22,424 nucleotides of DNA from JBKHBQ01 sp046542305 (GCA_046542305.1 JBKHBQ010000031.1:1-22424); one strand, 5' to 3'; numbered from the stretch's first letter, positions 14,578 to 21,954 are shown. The notes: generated from the sequence alone by a model not told the origin. Program-made: numbers and translations.

Positions 14578-15576
14578 TTGAAAAAAATCCTGATCATTCG
14601 TTTTAGTTCTATCGGCGACATTGTACTCACCACGCCTGTGATTCGCTGCCTGAAAACACAACTGCCGGGAGTGGAATTACATTTTCTTACAAAGGAAAGT
14701 TACAGGACGGTGGTAGAGCAGAATCCGCACCTCGACAGGATTCATACCATCGGGAAGGATGTGTCGGAGGTGCTGCCGCAATTGAAATCGCTGGGATTCG
14801 ATCATGTGGTGGATCTTCATAAAAACTTCAGGTCGTTTGGTGTGCGCAGGTCTCTTGGAAAGCCGTCCACAACATTTCCCAAGGTGAATGTGCAGAAATG
14901 GCTGTTGGTGAACTTTAAGATCGACCGGATGCCGGATGTGCATATTGTCGACAGGTATTTTGAGGCAGTGCAGAAACTCGGGGTGCAAAACGATCAAAAG
15001 GGGCTCGAATATTTTGTTCCGGCTAAGGATGAAGTGCATGCAAATGCCTTGCCTGAAAATTTTCGAAACGGATATGTGGCCCTCGTGATCGGCGGGAAGC
15101 ATAAAACCAAACAGCTACCGCCCGAAAAAGTGGTTGATCTCTGCAATAGCATACACCGGCCGGTAATGCTCCTGGGTGGTCCTGAAGATATGGCTGAAGC
15201 GGAGGAGATTGCCCGAAAGGCTGACGCCACAATTTATGCTGCCTGTGGCAAGTACAACCTCAACCAGTCGGCGTCGCTGGTGGAGCAGGCACGCGTGGTG
15301 GTGACCAACGATACCGGCCTGATGCACATTGCGGCGGCTTTTCGAAAGCCCATTGTTTCGGTATGGGGGAATACGGTTCCTGAGTTCGGTATGTTTCCCT
15401 ATATGCCCGGCAATGCAGATCAAAATGCCATGTTTGAAGTGAAGGGGCTTTCGTGCCGCCCGTGTTCAAAACTGGGATACGGAGTGTGTCCGAAAGGCCA
15501 TTTCCGGTGTATGCGCGATCAGCACATCGACGGCATGGTGGCTCAAATTCACCGGTTCTGGAGCGAAACCACATGA
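14578..15576 (+). CDS. Glycosyltransferase family 9 (heptosyltransferase-like)
   Basis: This 332-residue protein starts with TTG; the residues (KKILIIRFSSIGDIVLTTPV) are the canonical N-terminus of GT9 enzymes, so no later ATG fits. The C-terminal donor-binding half shows VVTNDTGLMHIAAAFRKPIVSVWG, the usual acceptor/donor loop. GT9 enzymes add heptose or related sugars to lipid A-core at the inner face of the cytoplasmic membrane. A cysteine-rich segment near the end, LSCRPCSKLGYGVCPKGHFR followed by CM, holds four closely spaced cysteines that could bind a metal or stabilise the tail. A 41-codon membrane peptide gene follows 10 bases later. Confidence 0.92.
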   Translation: MKKILIIRFSSIGDIVLTTPVIRCLKTQLPGVELHFLTKESYRTVVEQNPHLDRIHTIGKDVSEVLPQLKSLGFDHVVDLHKNFRSFGVRRSLGKPSTTFPKVNVQKWLLVNFKIDRMPDVHIVDRYFEAVQKLGVQNDQKGLEYFVPAKDEVHANALPENFRNGYVALVIGGKHKTKQLPPEKVVDLCNSIHRPVMLLGGPEDMAEAEEIARKADATIYAACGKYNLNQSASLVEQARVVVTNDTGLMHIAAAFRKPIVSVWGNTVPEFGMFPYMPGNADQNAMFEVKGLSCRPCSKLGYGVCPKGHFRCMRDQHIDGMVAQIHRFWSETT

Positions 15577-15586
15577 TAAATAAAAT

Positions 15587-15713
15587 ATGATTTCGAACAA
15601 GGATTTTCTCGAAAATATCCAGGGGTTGGCCCTCCTTGCAAAGGCGGTGGCTTTAGTGGTTCTTTATCTCATTTTTACCGGGGTGATTCTTTTCAAGATT
15701 CTCAATATTTGAT
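15587..15713 (+). CDS. Small single-pass membrane protein (41 aa)
   Basis: The frame runs from an ATG at 15587 to a TGA at 15711-15713. The product begins MISNKDFLENIQGLALLAKA, an amphipathic stretch, followed by a hydrophobic helix (VALVVLYLIFTGVILFKILN). It is 10 bases after the GT9 stop, on the same strand, and is followed by a long inverted repeat that may terminate transcription. The composition is clearly membrane-like and not a shadow of another gene. I do not recognise a family; a role with the neighbouring sugar transferase is only a guess. Confidence 0.55.
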
Positions 15714-15720
15714 TTTTTTA

Positions 15721-15746
15721 AAATTTCTGAGTTAACTCAGAAATTT
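15721..15746 (+). promoter_or_regulatory. Perfect 26-base inverted repeat: operator and/or terminator
   Basis: AAATTTCTGAGTT and AACTCAGAAATTT meet without a loop, centred on TGAGTTAACTCA (15728-15739), with T-rich sequence on both sides. It can end the GT9 transcript, but its core recurs at 15760-15771 and it covers the expected -33 region of the ATPase gene, so an operator role is at least as likely. Confidence 0.55.
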
Positions 15747-15750
15747 TTAT

Positions 15751-15758
15751 TAAATTTG
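15751..15758 (+). promoter_or_regulatory. -7 box of the DUF4143-type ATPase gene
   Basis: TAAATTTG is an exact TAnnTTTG match, 25 bases before the ATG at 15784. It is bracketed by two copies of the TGA(G/C)TTAACTCA element. Confidence 0.55.
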
Positions 15759-15759
15759 A

Positions 15760-15771
15760 TGACTTAACTCA
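15760..15771 (+). promoter_or_regulatory. Second TGACTTAACTCA element (operator candidate)
   Basis: This copy differs from the palindrome at 15728-15739 by one base. The two are 32 bases apart (about three helical turns) and this one covers the expected transcription start. Confidence 0.45.
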
Positions 15772-15783
15772 TAAAATTCATTT

Positions 15784-16935
15784 ATGGTTGAAAGGGAAGT
15801 ACAGCATCAAATCGAAGATCAAATGTTTCCCGGTGGTGAAAAGCAGCCGGTTATCGTAATTTATGGTGCCCGTCAGGTTGGGAAAACTACACTTTCAAAA
15901 GTTATAATGAAAAAGTATTCAGATCGTGCTGACTACTATAATTGTGATTATCTGGATGTGCAGCAATTATTTTCATGGGAGAGAATCAGTGAGATCGGAT
16001 CGGTTTTAAAAAACATCAAACTTCTTATTTTGGATGAGGCCCAGCGTATTAAAAATATCGGGCTTGTGTTAAAGATTCTGGTGGACGAGTATCCGGATGT
16101 TCAGGTAATCGCAACTGGTTCTTCGAGTTTCGATCTTTCAAATCAGATCAATGAACCACTTACCGGGAGAAAGCGCATATTCCAGTTGTTTCCTTTTTCT
16201 TTTGGTGAAATATCATCAAATCTTAATCAACTGGAAAAACGGCGCATTTTAACGGATAAGCTAAGATATGGAATGTATCCCGGGCTGCTTGAATTATCAG
16301 AAAAAGAAAAGGAAGTGCATCTGAAAGAACTTTGTGGAAGTTACTTGTTTAAAGATGTTTTTGCATTACAGCAAATTAAAAAACCGGAAGCATTTGAAAA
16401 ACTTTTGAGGTTGCTGGCTTTTCAGATTGGGCATGAGGTTTCCTACCATGAGCTGTCCAGAGAAATTGGTGTAGATCAAACAATCGTACAACGGTATCTT
16501 TATTTGCTCGAAGAAAGTTTCATCATTTTAAGGGTAAATGCGTTTAGCAAAAATCTAAGAAATGAAGTCTCAAAGAGTCGAAAGATATATTTTTGGGATT
16601 TGGGAATCAGAAATGCGTTAATCCAAAATCATAATTCACTTGATTTGAGAAATGATGCGGGACAGCTTTGGGAGAATTTTTGTGTCATCGAAAGAATAAA
16701 ATTTCTGAGAAATCACCAGGTCAATAAAAACTTTTTCTTTTGGCGTACCTATCAACAAAAGGAAATCGACTATATCGAAGAAGCAGGTGGCGTGATCAAT
16801 GCCTGGGAATTCAAATGGTCGGAGCGGAAAAAGCCGCCTGTGCCTGCGAACTTTGCAAAAGCCTATCCGGAAGCTAAATACCAGGTAATCTCTCCTGAAA
16901 ATTTTCAGCAGGTTTTATTTTCCACAGAAAACTAA
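15784..16935 (+). CDS. AAA ATPase with DUF4143 nuclease-like C-terminal domain
   Basis: This 383-residue protein belongs to the AAA_14/DUF4143 group. Walker A is GARQVGKTT (residues 28-36), Walker B is LLILDEAQRI (80-89), and a sensor-like segment VIATGSSSFDL lies at 108-118. The middle part contains a winged-helix-like segment (SYHELSREIGVDQTIVQRYL). The C-terminal domain ends with EIDYIEEAGG and AWEFKW, a D...ExK arrangement as in PD-(D/E)xK folds. Family members are common, variably distributed and of unknown role; some are suspected of defence or mobile-element functions. The gene is visibly richer in A+T than its neighbours and has its own promoter, which suggests separate acquisition. 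It ends 3 bases before the convergent hutH stop. Confidence 0.9.
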   Translation: MVEREVQHQIEDQMFPGGEKQPVIVIYGARQVGKTTLSKVIMKKYSDRADYYNCDYLDVQQLFSWERISEIGSVLKNIKLLILDEAQRIKNIGLVLKILVDEYPDVQVIATGSSSFDLSNQINEPLTGRKRIFQLFPFSFGEISSNLNQLEKRRILTDKLRYGMYPGLLELSEKEKEVHLKELCGSYLFKDVFALQQIKKPEAFEKLLRLLAFQIGHEVSYHELSREIGVDQTIVQRYLYLLEESFIILRVNAFSKNLRNEVSKSRKIYFWDLGIRNALIQNHNSLDLRNDAGQLWENFCVIERIKFLRNHQVNKNFFFWRTYQQKEIDYIEEAGGVINAWEFKWSERKKPPVPANFAKAYPEAKYQVISPENFQQVLFSTEN

Positions 16936-16938
16936 ACC

Positions 16939-18462
16939 CTACAACTCATATTTCAACACATCCTCGCCCGGCAATTCCAGGTCGATGGATTTAAGGAATT
17001 CCACCGAGGCATTGATGTCTTCGTACATCACCTTGTCGTTTTCGATAAACTTTACGGTTTGCCGGTACACATCCACAAAATTCTCGATGTATGCCGATGA
17101 TCTGGCGGGCCGCCTGAACTCGAGTGCCTGTGCTGCATTGAAGAGTTCGATGGCGAGCACCCGTTCGAGGTTTTCCAGCACGCGGTATGCCTTTGTGGCG
17201 GCATTGGCGCCCATGCTCACGTGGTCTTCCTGCCCCTGCGACGATTCGATGGTATCCACACTGGCGGGGGTGCAAAGCTGTTTGTTTTGGTTTACGATGG
17301 ATGCCGCCGTGTACTGCGGGATCATGAATCCGGAGTTGAGACCCGGATTGGCCACCAGAAAATGCGGTAACTCTCGCTTGCCATCCAAAAGCTGAAAGGT
17401 GCGCCGCTCCGAAATATTGCCCAGCTCGGCCATGGCGATACACAGGTTGTCGAGCGCCAGGGCCAGCGGTTGCCCGTGGAAGTTGCCCGCCGAAATAATC
17501 AAATCTTCATCAGGGAAAATGGTGGGATTGTCGGTCACAGCATTGATCTCCATACGGAAAACATAGGCCACATAATCGATCGAATCCTTGGAAGCGCCAT
17601 GCACCTGCGGAATACAGCGGAACGAATAAGGATCCTGAACATGCGATTTCCGGCGGTTGATCAATTCGCTGCCCTCGAGAATATTCCTGATCCTCCGGGC
17701 GGTTTTGATCTGGCCTTTGTGGTGGCGGATCTGCTGAATCAGATCATGGAATGGCTCGATGCGACCGTCGAAAGCATCCAGCGACAAAGCCCCGATTACA
17801 TCGGCCAGGCGCGAAAGCTTGAATACCCGCAGGCATAAATAAATACCGTAGGCGCTCATAAATTGCGTGCCATTCAGTAGCGCCAGTCCCTCCTTCGAGC
17901 GCAGGTGGATAGGTTTCCAGCCCATCATTTCGTTCATCCGGGCTGCCGGCATACGCTCTCCTTTAAAATATACCTCGCCCTTTCCGATCAGCGGCAGGCT
18001 CATATGTGCAAGCGGGGCAAGGTCGCCCGAGGCGCCCAGCGAGCCAAGCTGATACACCACCGGAAGCACGTCATGGTTAAAAAAGTCGATGAGCCGCTGC
18101 ACTGTGCTGAGCTGCACACCCGAATGGCCGTACGACAGCGCATGTACTTTCAGCATCAGCATCAGCTTCACAATGTCCTGCGGCACTTCCTCGCCGGTGC
18201 CGCATGCATGCGACATCACCAGGTTTTCCTGAAGTTTATTCAGGTCTTCCTTCGAAATGCGCACATCGTGCAAAGCCCCGAAACCCGTGTTGATCCCGTA
18301 AATGGGCTCGTCGCTGCCGGCCATCTTTTTGTCGAGGTAATCGCGGCATTTGGTGATTTTTTGCCTGGCCTCATCCGATAGTTCAAGACTGTATTTTTCT
18401 TTGCAAATGCGTTCGATGTCTTCGAAGTTCAGGAGCTTGGTGCTGATATGATGTACGTTCAT
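16939..18462 (-). CDS. hutH: Histidine ammonia-lyase
   Basis: This 507-residue cytoplasmic enzyme deaminates L-histidine to urocanate and ammonia. The tripeptide that cyclises to the MIO prosthetic group is visible as Ala144-Ser145-Gly146 in GSLGASGDLAPLAHM. Other family signatures are the YGINTGFGAL loop (active-site Tyr55), GLALLNGTQFMSAYG, QVHGASKDSIDYV and SSQGQEDHVSMG. Length matches bacterial HutH. No hutU, hutI or hutG lies beside it. It is convergent with the ATPase gene, and its upstream side holds a -7 box at 18489-18496 and a tandem-repeat array. Confidence 0.96.
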   Translation of the reverse strand: MNVHHISTKLLNFEDIERICKEKYSLELSDEARQKITKCRDYLDKKMAGSDEPIYGINTGFGALHDVRISKEDLNKLQENLVMSHACGTGEEVPQDIVKLMLMLKVHALSYGHSGVQLSTVQRLIDFFNHDVLPVVYQLGSLGASGDLAPLAHMSLPLIGKGEVYFKGERMPAARMNEMMGWKPIHLRSKEGLALLNGTQFMSAYGIYLCLRVFKLSRLADVIGALSLDAFDGRIEPFHDLIQQIRHHKGQIKTARRIRNILEGSELINRRKSHVQDPYSFRCIPQVHGASKDSIDYVAYVFRMEINAVTDNPTIFPDEDLIISAGNFHGQPLALALDNLCIAMAELGNISERRTFQLLDGKRELPHFLVANPGLNSGFMIPQYTAASIVNQNKQLCTPASVDTIESSQGQEDHVSMGANAATKAYRVLENLERVLAIELFNAAQALEFRRPARSSAYIENFVDVYRQTVKFIENDKVMYEDINASVEFLKSIDLELPGEDVLKYEL

Positions 18463-18488
18463 GCGATTCGGATTTTAAAAATTGGGTG

Positions 18489-18496
18489 CAAAAGTA
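18489..18496 (-). promoter_or_regulatory. -7 box of hutH
   Basis: TACTTTTG on the minus strand matches TAnnTTTG exactly and ends 26 bases before the ATG. The repeat array begins 19 bases further upstream, about where the -33 element would lie. Confidence 0.55.
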
Positions 18497-18515
18497 AGGA
18501 AAGTTGGGGGAAGAA

Positions 18516-18654
18516 GTGCCTAAAGTTCATAGAGTGGCTAAAGTGCCTAAAGTTCATAGCGTGGCTAAAGTGCCTAAAGTGAGCTAAAGTGCCTAAAGTG
18601 AGCTAAAGTGCCTAAAGTTCATAAAGTGCATGAAATTTATGTAGTGATATTGGC
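18516..18654. repeat. Intergenic tandem-repeat array with CTAAAGTG core
   Basis: Two 27-base units (18516-18542, 18543-18569), differing by one base, are followed by two identical 19-base units (18570-18588, 18589-18607) and a decaying unit from 18608. Every unit starts GTGCCTAAAG. The 27-base form continues TTCATAGNGTGGCTAAA and the 19-base form continues TGAGCTAAA. There are no unique spacers, so it is not CRISPR. It occupies the gap between the hutH promoter and the small membrane gene; the rest of the gap to 18759 holds no gene. Confidence 0.9.
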
Positions 18655-18759
18655 TATTGATTAGCAATATTTTGGGGAAACTTTACTAAGAGGGACAGGG
18701 CGTCGGCCCGGCATTATCCTAAATCAAAAATGGTTTACCATGAAGAAATAGTTGTGGAA

Positions 18760-18969
18760 TTAATTTTCTTCATTATGGCTCTTCAAAGCCCAAAAGGTAA
18801 TTCCCGCGATGGTTATCAAACTGCCTATAAAAATTGCCAGGTTAACATTCCGTTGAACTCTTCTGGCCTTTTGAAGTTGCTTTGAACCTAATCCTTTTTC
18901 GGCAATGAAATCTTCAATTTTTCTAATTCTTCCTTCAAGTTCTGTTTTTACTTTTTCGTTAAAATCCAT
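18760..18969 (-). CDS. Small membrane protein with N-terminal coiled-coil-like helix (69 aa)
   Basis: The product starts MDFNEKVKTELEGRIRKIED, a charged heptad-like helix, followed by a basic patch (KQLQKARRVQRN), one membrane helix (LAIFIGSLITIAGITFWAL, residues about 44-62) and a short polar tail. This is a C-tail-anchored or single-pass layout. It stands alone on the minus strand between hutH and kbl, with its ATG at 18969. No family is recognised. The coherent protein design and the absence of a competing gene support it being real. Confidence 0.65.
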   Translation of the reverse strand: MDFNEKVKTELEGRIRKIEDFIAEKGLGSKQLQKARRVQRNVNLAIFIGSLITIAGITFWALKSHNEEN

Positions 18970-19086
18970 AATATCTACGTTTTAAATGTTTTGCCACAAG
19001 TGAAAACGCATATGGTGGGGAATTGTTGAAGCAATTATCAAATTTTCAATGATTTCATAACCCTGGCCCCCATATTAAGAACCGAT

Positions 19087-19115
19087 ACAAAAAAAGGCAA
19101 CCCGCAGGCTGCCTT
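19087..19115 (-). terminator. Intrinsic terminator after kbl
   Basis: A 9-bp stem (19094-19102 with 19107-19115, one G-T pair) has the loop TGCG on the minus strand and is followed by a T-run. It lies 23 bases past the kbl stop. Confidence 0.85.
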
Positions 19116-19138
19116 CATATTTGGAAAATGATCTTTGG

Positions 19139-20332
19139 TTATTTAATCACACCAAGTTCCTTGCCCACCTTGGTAAAAGCCTCGATGGCTTTGTCGAGAT
19201 GCTCTTTTTTGTGCGCGGCCGAAAGCTGAACACGGATACGGGCCTCGCCCTTGGGTACTACCGGATAGTAGAATCCAATCACATAAATGCCTTCGTCGAG
19301 CAGTTTGGTGGCCATATCCTGCGAAAGCTTGGCATCATAAAGCATTACGGCGCAGATAGCCGATTTGCTGGGCTTGATGTCGAAGCCTGCCGCTTTCATT
19401 TTTTCCATGAAATAGTCGGTGTTCCAGTGCAGCTTGTCCTGCAGCTCGTTGGTTTCGGTCATCATGTCGAACATTTCGATGCCGGCGCCAACTGCAGCGG
19501 GAATCAGCGAGTTGGAGAATAAATATGGACGCGAACGCTGACGGAGCATTTCGATGATCTCCTTGCGTCCGGTGGTGAATCCGCCGATGCCGCCGCCAAA
19601 GGCTTTGCCCAGCGTACCTGTGATGATGTCAACTTTGCCGCGGATGTCGAACAATTCGGTAACGCCGCGTCCGGTTTTGCCAACCACACCTGCCGAGTGG
19701 CATTCGTCAACCATTACCATGGCATCGTATTTTTCTGCCAGTTCGATGATCTTGTCCATCGGGGCTACGTTGCCATCCATCGAAAACACACCGTCGGTAA
19801 CGATGATCTTGAAGCGGGCGGTTTCGCTGGCTTTTTTTAGCTGTGTTTCGAGATCTTCCATATCCGCATTCTGATAGCGGAAGCGCTGCGCCTTGCAAAG
19901 CCTTACCCCGTCGATGATGGAGGCGTGGTTGAGCGAATCGGAAATGATGGCATCCTCAGCAGTGAGAATTGGTTCGAATACACCGCCGTTAGCGTCGAAG
20001 CAGGCTGCGTAAAGAATGGTATCTTCGGTTCCGAAAAATTCGGCAATTTTTGCTTCCAGTGTTTTGTGAATATCCTGCGTTCCGCAGATGAAGCGTACCG
20101 ACGACATTCCGAAACCGCGGTCATCCAGCGATTCCTTGGCGGCTTTCACCAGCCTCGGATGGTTCGACAGCCCCAGGTAGTTGTTGGCACAGAAATTAAG
20201 TACCGACTGACCTGTGGTAAGGCTGATCTCTGCACCCTGCGGAGAAGTGATCACGCGTTCTTCCTTGAATAAACCGGCTTCCCGGATGTCGGAGAGTTCC
20301 TTCTGCAAATGTTCTTTAATTTTTCCGTACAT
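19139..20332 (-). CDS. kbl: Glycine C-acetyltransferase (2-amino-3-ketobutyrate CoA ligase)
   Basis: From the Met at 20332 the protein is 397 residues. It is a PLP enzyme of the alpha-oxoamine synthase family that splits 2-amino-3-oxobutyrate with CoA into glycine and acetyl-CoA. The Schiff-base lysine is Lys243 in GTLGKAFGG, close to Lys244 of the E. coli enzyme, which supports this start. Other matches are NFCANNYLGLSNHP, SVRFICGTQDIHK, DSLNHASIIDG and MVDECHSAGVVGKTGRG. The frame is open upstream to 20389, but the -7 box at 20387-20394 would overlap that start. It is divergent from tdh, which makes its substrate, and the pair forms the threonine-to-glycine route. Confidence 0.95.
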   Translation of the reverse strand: MYGKIKEHLQKELSDIREAGLFKEERVITSPQGAEISLTTGQSVLNFCANNYLGLSNHPRLVKAAKESLDDRGFGMSSVRFICGTQDIHKTLEAKIAEFFGTEDTILYAACFDANGGVFEPILTAEDAIISDSLNHASIIDGVRLCKAQRFRYQNADMEDLETQLKKASETARFKIIVTDGVFSMDGNVAPMDKIIELAEKYDAMVMVDECHSAGVVGKTGRGVTELFDIRGKVDIITGTLGKAFGGGIGGFTTGRKEIIEMLRQRSRPYLFSNSLIPAAVGAGIEMFDMMTETNELQDKLHWNTDYFMEKMKAAGFDIKPSKSAICAVMLYDAKLSQDMATKLLDEGIYVIGFYYPVVPKGEARIRVQLSAAHKKEHLDKAIEAFTKVGKELGVIK

Positions 20333-20386
20333 GTCTGTTGCTTTTTGAAGTATTAAATAATGTTTTGTTTGCTCACTAACAGGCCG

Positions 20387-20394
20387 CAAATATA
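20387..20394 (-). promoter_or_regulatory. -7 box of kbl
   Basis: TATATTTG on the minus strand is an exact TAnnTTTG match, 54 bases before the chosen kbl ATG. Confidence 0.6.
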
Positions 20395-20468
20395 ATGGTT
20401 TCTTTTTTGAAAATTTAAGAATCCATCATGAAAAATTAAATATTAAAAAGCTGTTTTAGAAAAATTTA

Positions 20469-20476
20469 TATTTTTG
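20469..20476 (+). promoter_or_regulatory. -7 box of tdh
   Basis: TATTTTTG is an exact TAnnTTTG match, 51 bases before the tdh ATG. The kbl and tdh boxes lie back to back, 74 bases apart, leaving room for a shared regulator. Confidence 0.6.
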
Positions 20477-20527
20477 CCGCGTTTACTGTTAATTTGTTAA
20501 CAAAATCACTAAAAAAACTGAATTTGT

Positions 20528-21490
20528 ATGAAGAATATTTTAGTCATTGGGTCGGTAGGACAGATCGGTTCGGAATTGACCATGGAACTTCGCAAGAGAT
20601 ACGGAAATGATCATGTTGTGGCTGGCTATCGCAAAACCATGCCTTCGCAGGAACTGGCAGAGAGCGGACCGCTGGAGATCGTGGATGCTACGGATGCCGA
20701 ACGCATTTACGAAGTGGTGAAAAAATACAAGATCGATACCATCTATAACCTCGCTGCACTGCTTTCGGCTGTTGCCGAGAAAAACCCGCAGGCCGCATGG
20801 AATGTAGGTGTGAATGGTGTTTACAACGTGTTGGAAGTTGCCCGCGAAAACAATTGTGCCGTATTCTTCCCCAGTTCGATCGGTGCATTCGGATCGAGCA
20901 CTCCGCTCGACAATACACCGCAGGATACCATCCAGCGCCCCGGTACCATGTACGGCGTGACCAAGGTAGCCGGCGAGCTGCTCAGCGATTATTATTACAA
21001 GCGTTTTGGTGTGGATACCCGCGGGGTACGCTATCCCGGCATCATCTCCAACGTGACGCTTCCCGGCGGCGGCACCACCGACTATGCCGTTGAAATTTAC
21101 TACGCTGCCGTAAAAGAAGGTAAATTCACCTGCCCGCTTCCCAAAGGCACGTTCCTGGATATGATGTACATGCCCGATGCCCTCGACGCAGGTATCGACC
21201 TGATGGAAGCCGATCCGGATAAACTCAAGCACCGCAACTGTTTCAACATTACCGCCATGAGCTTCGACCCGGAAATTATTTACCAGGCCGTGAAAAAATA
21301 CATGCCCGACTTTAAGATGGATTACGATGTGGATCCGGTGAAGCAAGGCATCGCCGAATCGTGGCCCAACAAAATGGACGACACCGCCGCACGCGAAGAG
21401 TGGGGCTGGGATCCCAAATGGGACCTCGACCGCATGACACAGGACATGCTCAAGGTGATCAAGGAAAAACATGAGAAGGGATTGATCTAA
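20528..21490 (+). CDS. tdh: L-threonine 3-dehydrogenase, short-chain (epimerase-like) type
   Basis: This 320-residue enzyme is of the extended SDR superfamily. The NAD-binding loop is ILVIGSVGQIGSEL (GxxGxxG), and the catalytic pair is Tyr142 and Lys146 in MYGVTK with a Ser in FFPSSIGAFG. The segments SNVTLPGGGTTDYAVEIY and FLDMMYMPDALDA are typical of the epimerase-like threonine dehydrogenases known from Flavobacterium and Thermoplasma. It oxidises threonine to 2-amino-3-oxobutyrate, which Kbl then cleaves. This is unrelated in fold to the zinc-dependent E. coli Tdh. A terminator follows. The last 43 codons are duplicated in decayed form at 22031-22160. Confidence 0.95.
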   Translation: MKNILVIGSVGQIGSELTMELRKRYGNDHVVAGYRKTMPSQELAESGPLEIVDATDAERIYEVVKKYKIDTIYNLAALLSAVAEKNPQAAWNVGVNGVYNVLEVARENNCAVFFPSSIGAFGSSTPLDNTPQDTIQRPGTMYGVTKVAGELLSDYYYKRFGVDTRGVRYPGIISNVTLPGGGTTDYAVEIYYAAVKEGKFTCPLPKGTFLDMMYMPDALDAGIDLMEADPDKLKHRNCFNITAMSFDPEIIYQAVKKYMPDFKMDYDVDPVKQGIAESWPNKMDDTAAREEWGWDPKWDLDRMTQDMLKVIKEKHEKGLI

Positions 21491-21510
21491 GCGATCAACT
21501 TTCCGAATAA

Positions 21511-21546
21511 TAAATCAGCCACTCTTTGCGGGGTGGCTTTTTTTTG
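21511..21546 (+). terminator. Intrinsic terminator of tdh
   Basis: An 8-bp stem (21517-21524 with 21531-21538, one T-G pair, loop TTTGCG) is followed by a run of T. Confidence 0.88.
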
Positions 21547-21568
21547 TTGAAGGATGCATGAAAGGGGT

Positions 21569-21745
21569 TTAGTTTTTCAGCATTTTGAGAATATGCTTTG
21601 CCAGGTTTTCATTGATTTCATTATGCCTGGGAACAGGCTGGGAAATGTTTGACTTGGGATTTCTGTACCAGTCATGTTTGCTCCCATGCCGGATTAATTC
21701 ACAACCAAATGATTGGATCTTTTTTATCAGATCTCTTCGTTTCAT
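21569..21745 (-). CDS. hicA: HicA-family mRNA interferase toxin
   Basis: This 58-residue protein has the dsRBD-like HicA fold: MKRRDLIKKIQSFGCELIRH, then GSKHDWYRNP with the catalytic His24, then VPRHNEINENLAKHILKML. These blocks line up with E. coli HicA (GSNH and the PRH...EI...I-L-K-x-L tail). HicA cleaves mRNA independently of the ribosome and is held inactive by HicB. Its ATG overlaps the hicB TGA as ATGA, so the antitoxin is made first and the toxin is translationally coupled. All key residues are present, so it appears functional. It faces the tdh terminator. A deleted copy lies at 22237-22334. Confidence 0.88.
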   Translation of the reverse strand: MKRRDLIKKIQSFGCELIRHGSKHDWYRNPKSNISQPVPRHNEINENLAKHILKMLKN

Positions 21746-21933
21746 GCAATTTCCAGTTCGCCTGATTTACGGACTGCGGGAATTTCGCCGCTGTCAAGAT
21801 CTTTGTAGATATCTTTTAAATTTTCGGTTAATTCATCCAGTGTGGTTCCCTGGGTTATGTAATCCGGGTATTTTTCGAGATATCCCAAGTATTCGTTTCC
21901 GTCTTTCCAGTAAATAAATTTAAGCTTCATCAT
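21742..21933 (-). CDS. hicB: HicB-family antitoxin
   Basis: This 63-residue protein begins MMKLKFIYWKDGNEYLGYLE, the first two strands of the partially degraded RNase H fold of HicB, followed by PDYITQGTTLDELTENLKDI, the conserved G-x-T-x-x-E-A/L helix start. It then ends with GEIPAVRKSGELEIA. There is no C-terminal DNA-binding domain, so it is a short HicB that may lack strong autoregulation. The start may be Met1 or Met2. It precedes hicA, with a 4-base overlap. The C-terminal 15 residues recur almost unchanged in the second copy at 22331-22424. Confidence 0.88.
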   Translation of the reverse strand: MMKLKFIYWKDGNEYLGYLEKYPDYITQGTTLDELTENLKDIYKDLDSGEIPAVRKSGELEIA

Positions 21934-21946
21934 AATTTATTTTACG

Positions 21947-21954
21947 CAAAGTTA
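21947..21954 (-). promoter_or_regulatory. -7 box of hicB-hicA
   Basis: TAACTTTG on the minus strand matches TAnnTTTG exactly, ending 13 bases before the hicB ATG. Confidence 0.5.

Noticed and set aside
18516..18654. Possible CRISPR array
   Set aside because: Units are contiguous with no unique spacers, the units are not palindromic, and no cas genes are present.
18647..18670. Bulged inverted repeat ATATTG(G)CTA/TAGCAATAT
   Set aside because: Imperfect, A+T-rich and without a T-run on either strand; could arise by chance in this composition.
20540..21472. 310-codon minus-strand frame opposite tdh
   Set aside because: It mirrors the tdh coding sequence; the protein is His- and Val-rich without domains, and tdh is unambiguous.
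21585..21917. 110-codon plus-strand frame opposite hicBA
   Set aside because: Antisense of the hicA-hicB genes, which have clear family motifs and an ATGA overlap.
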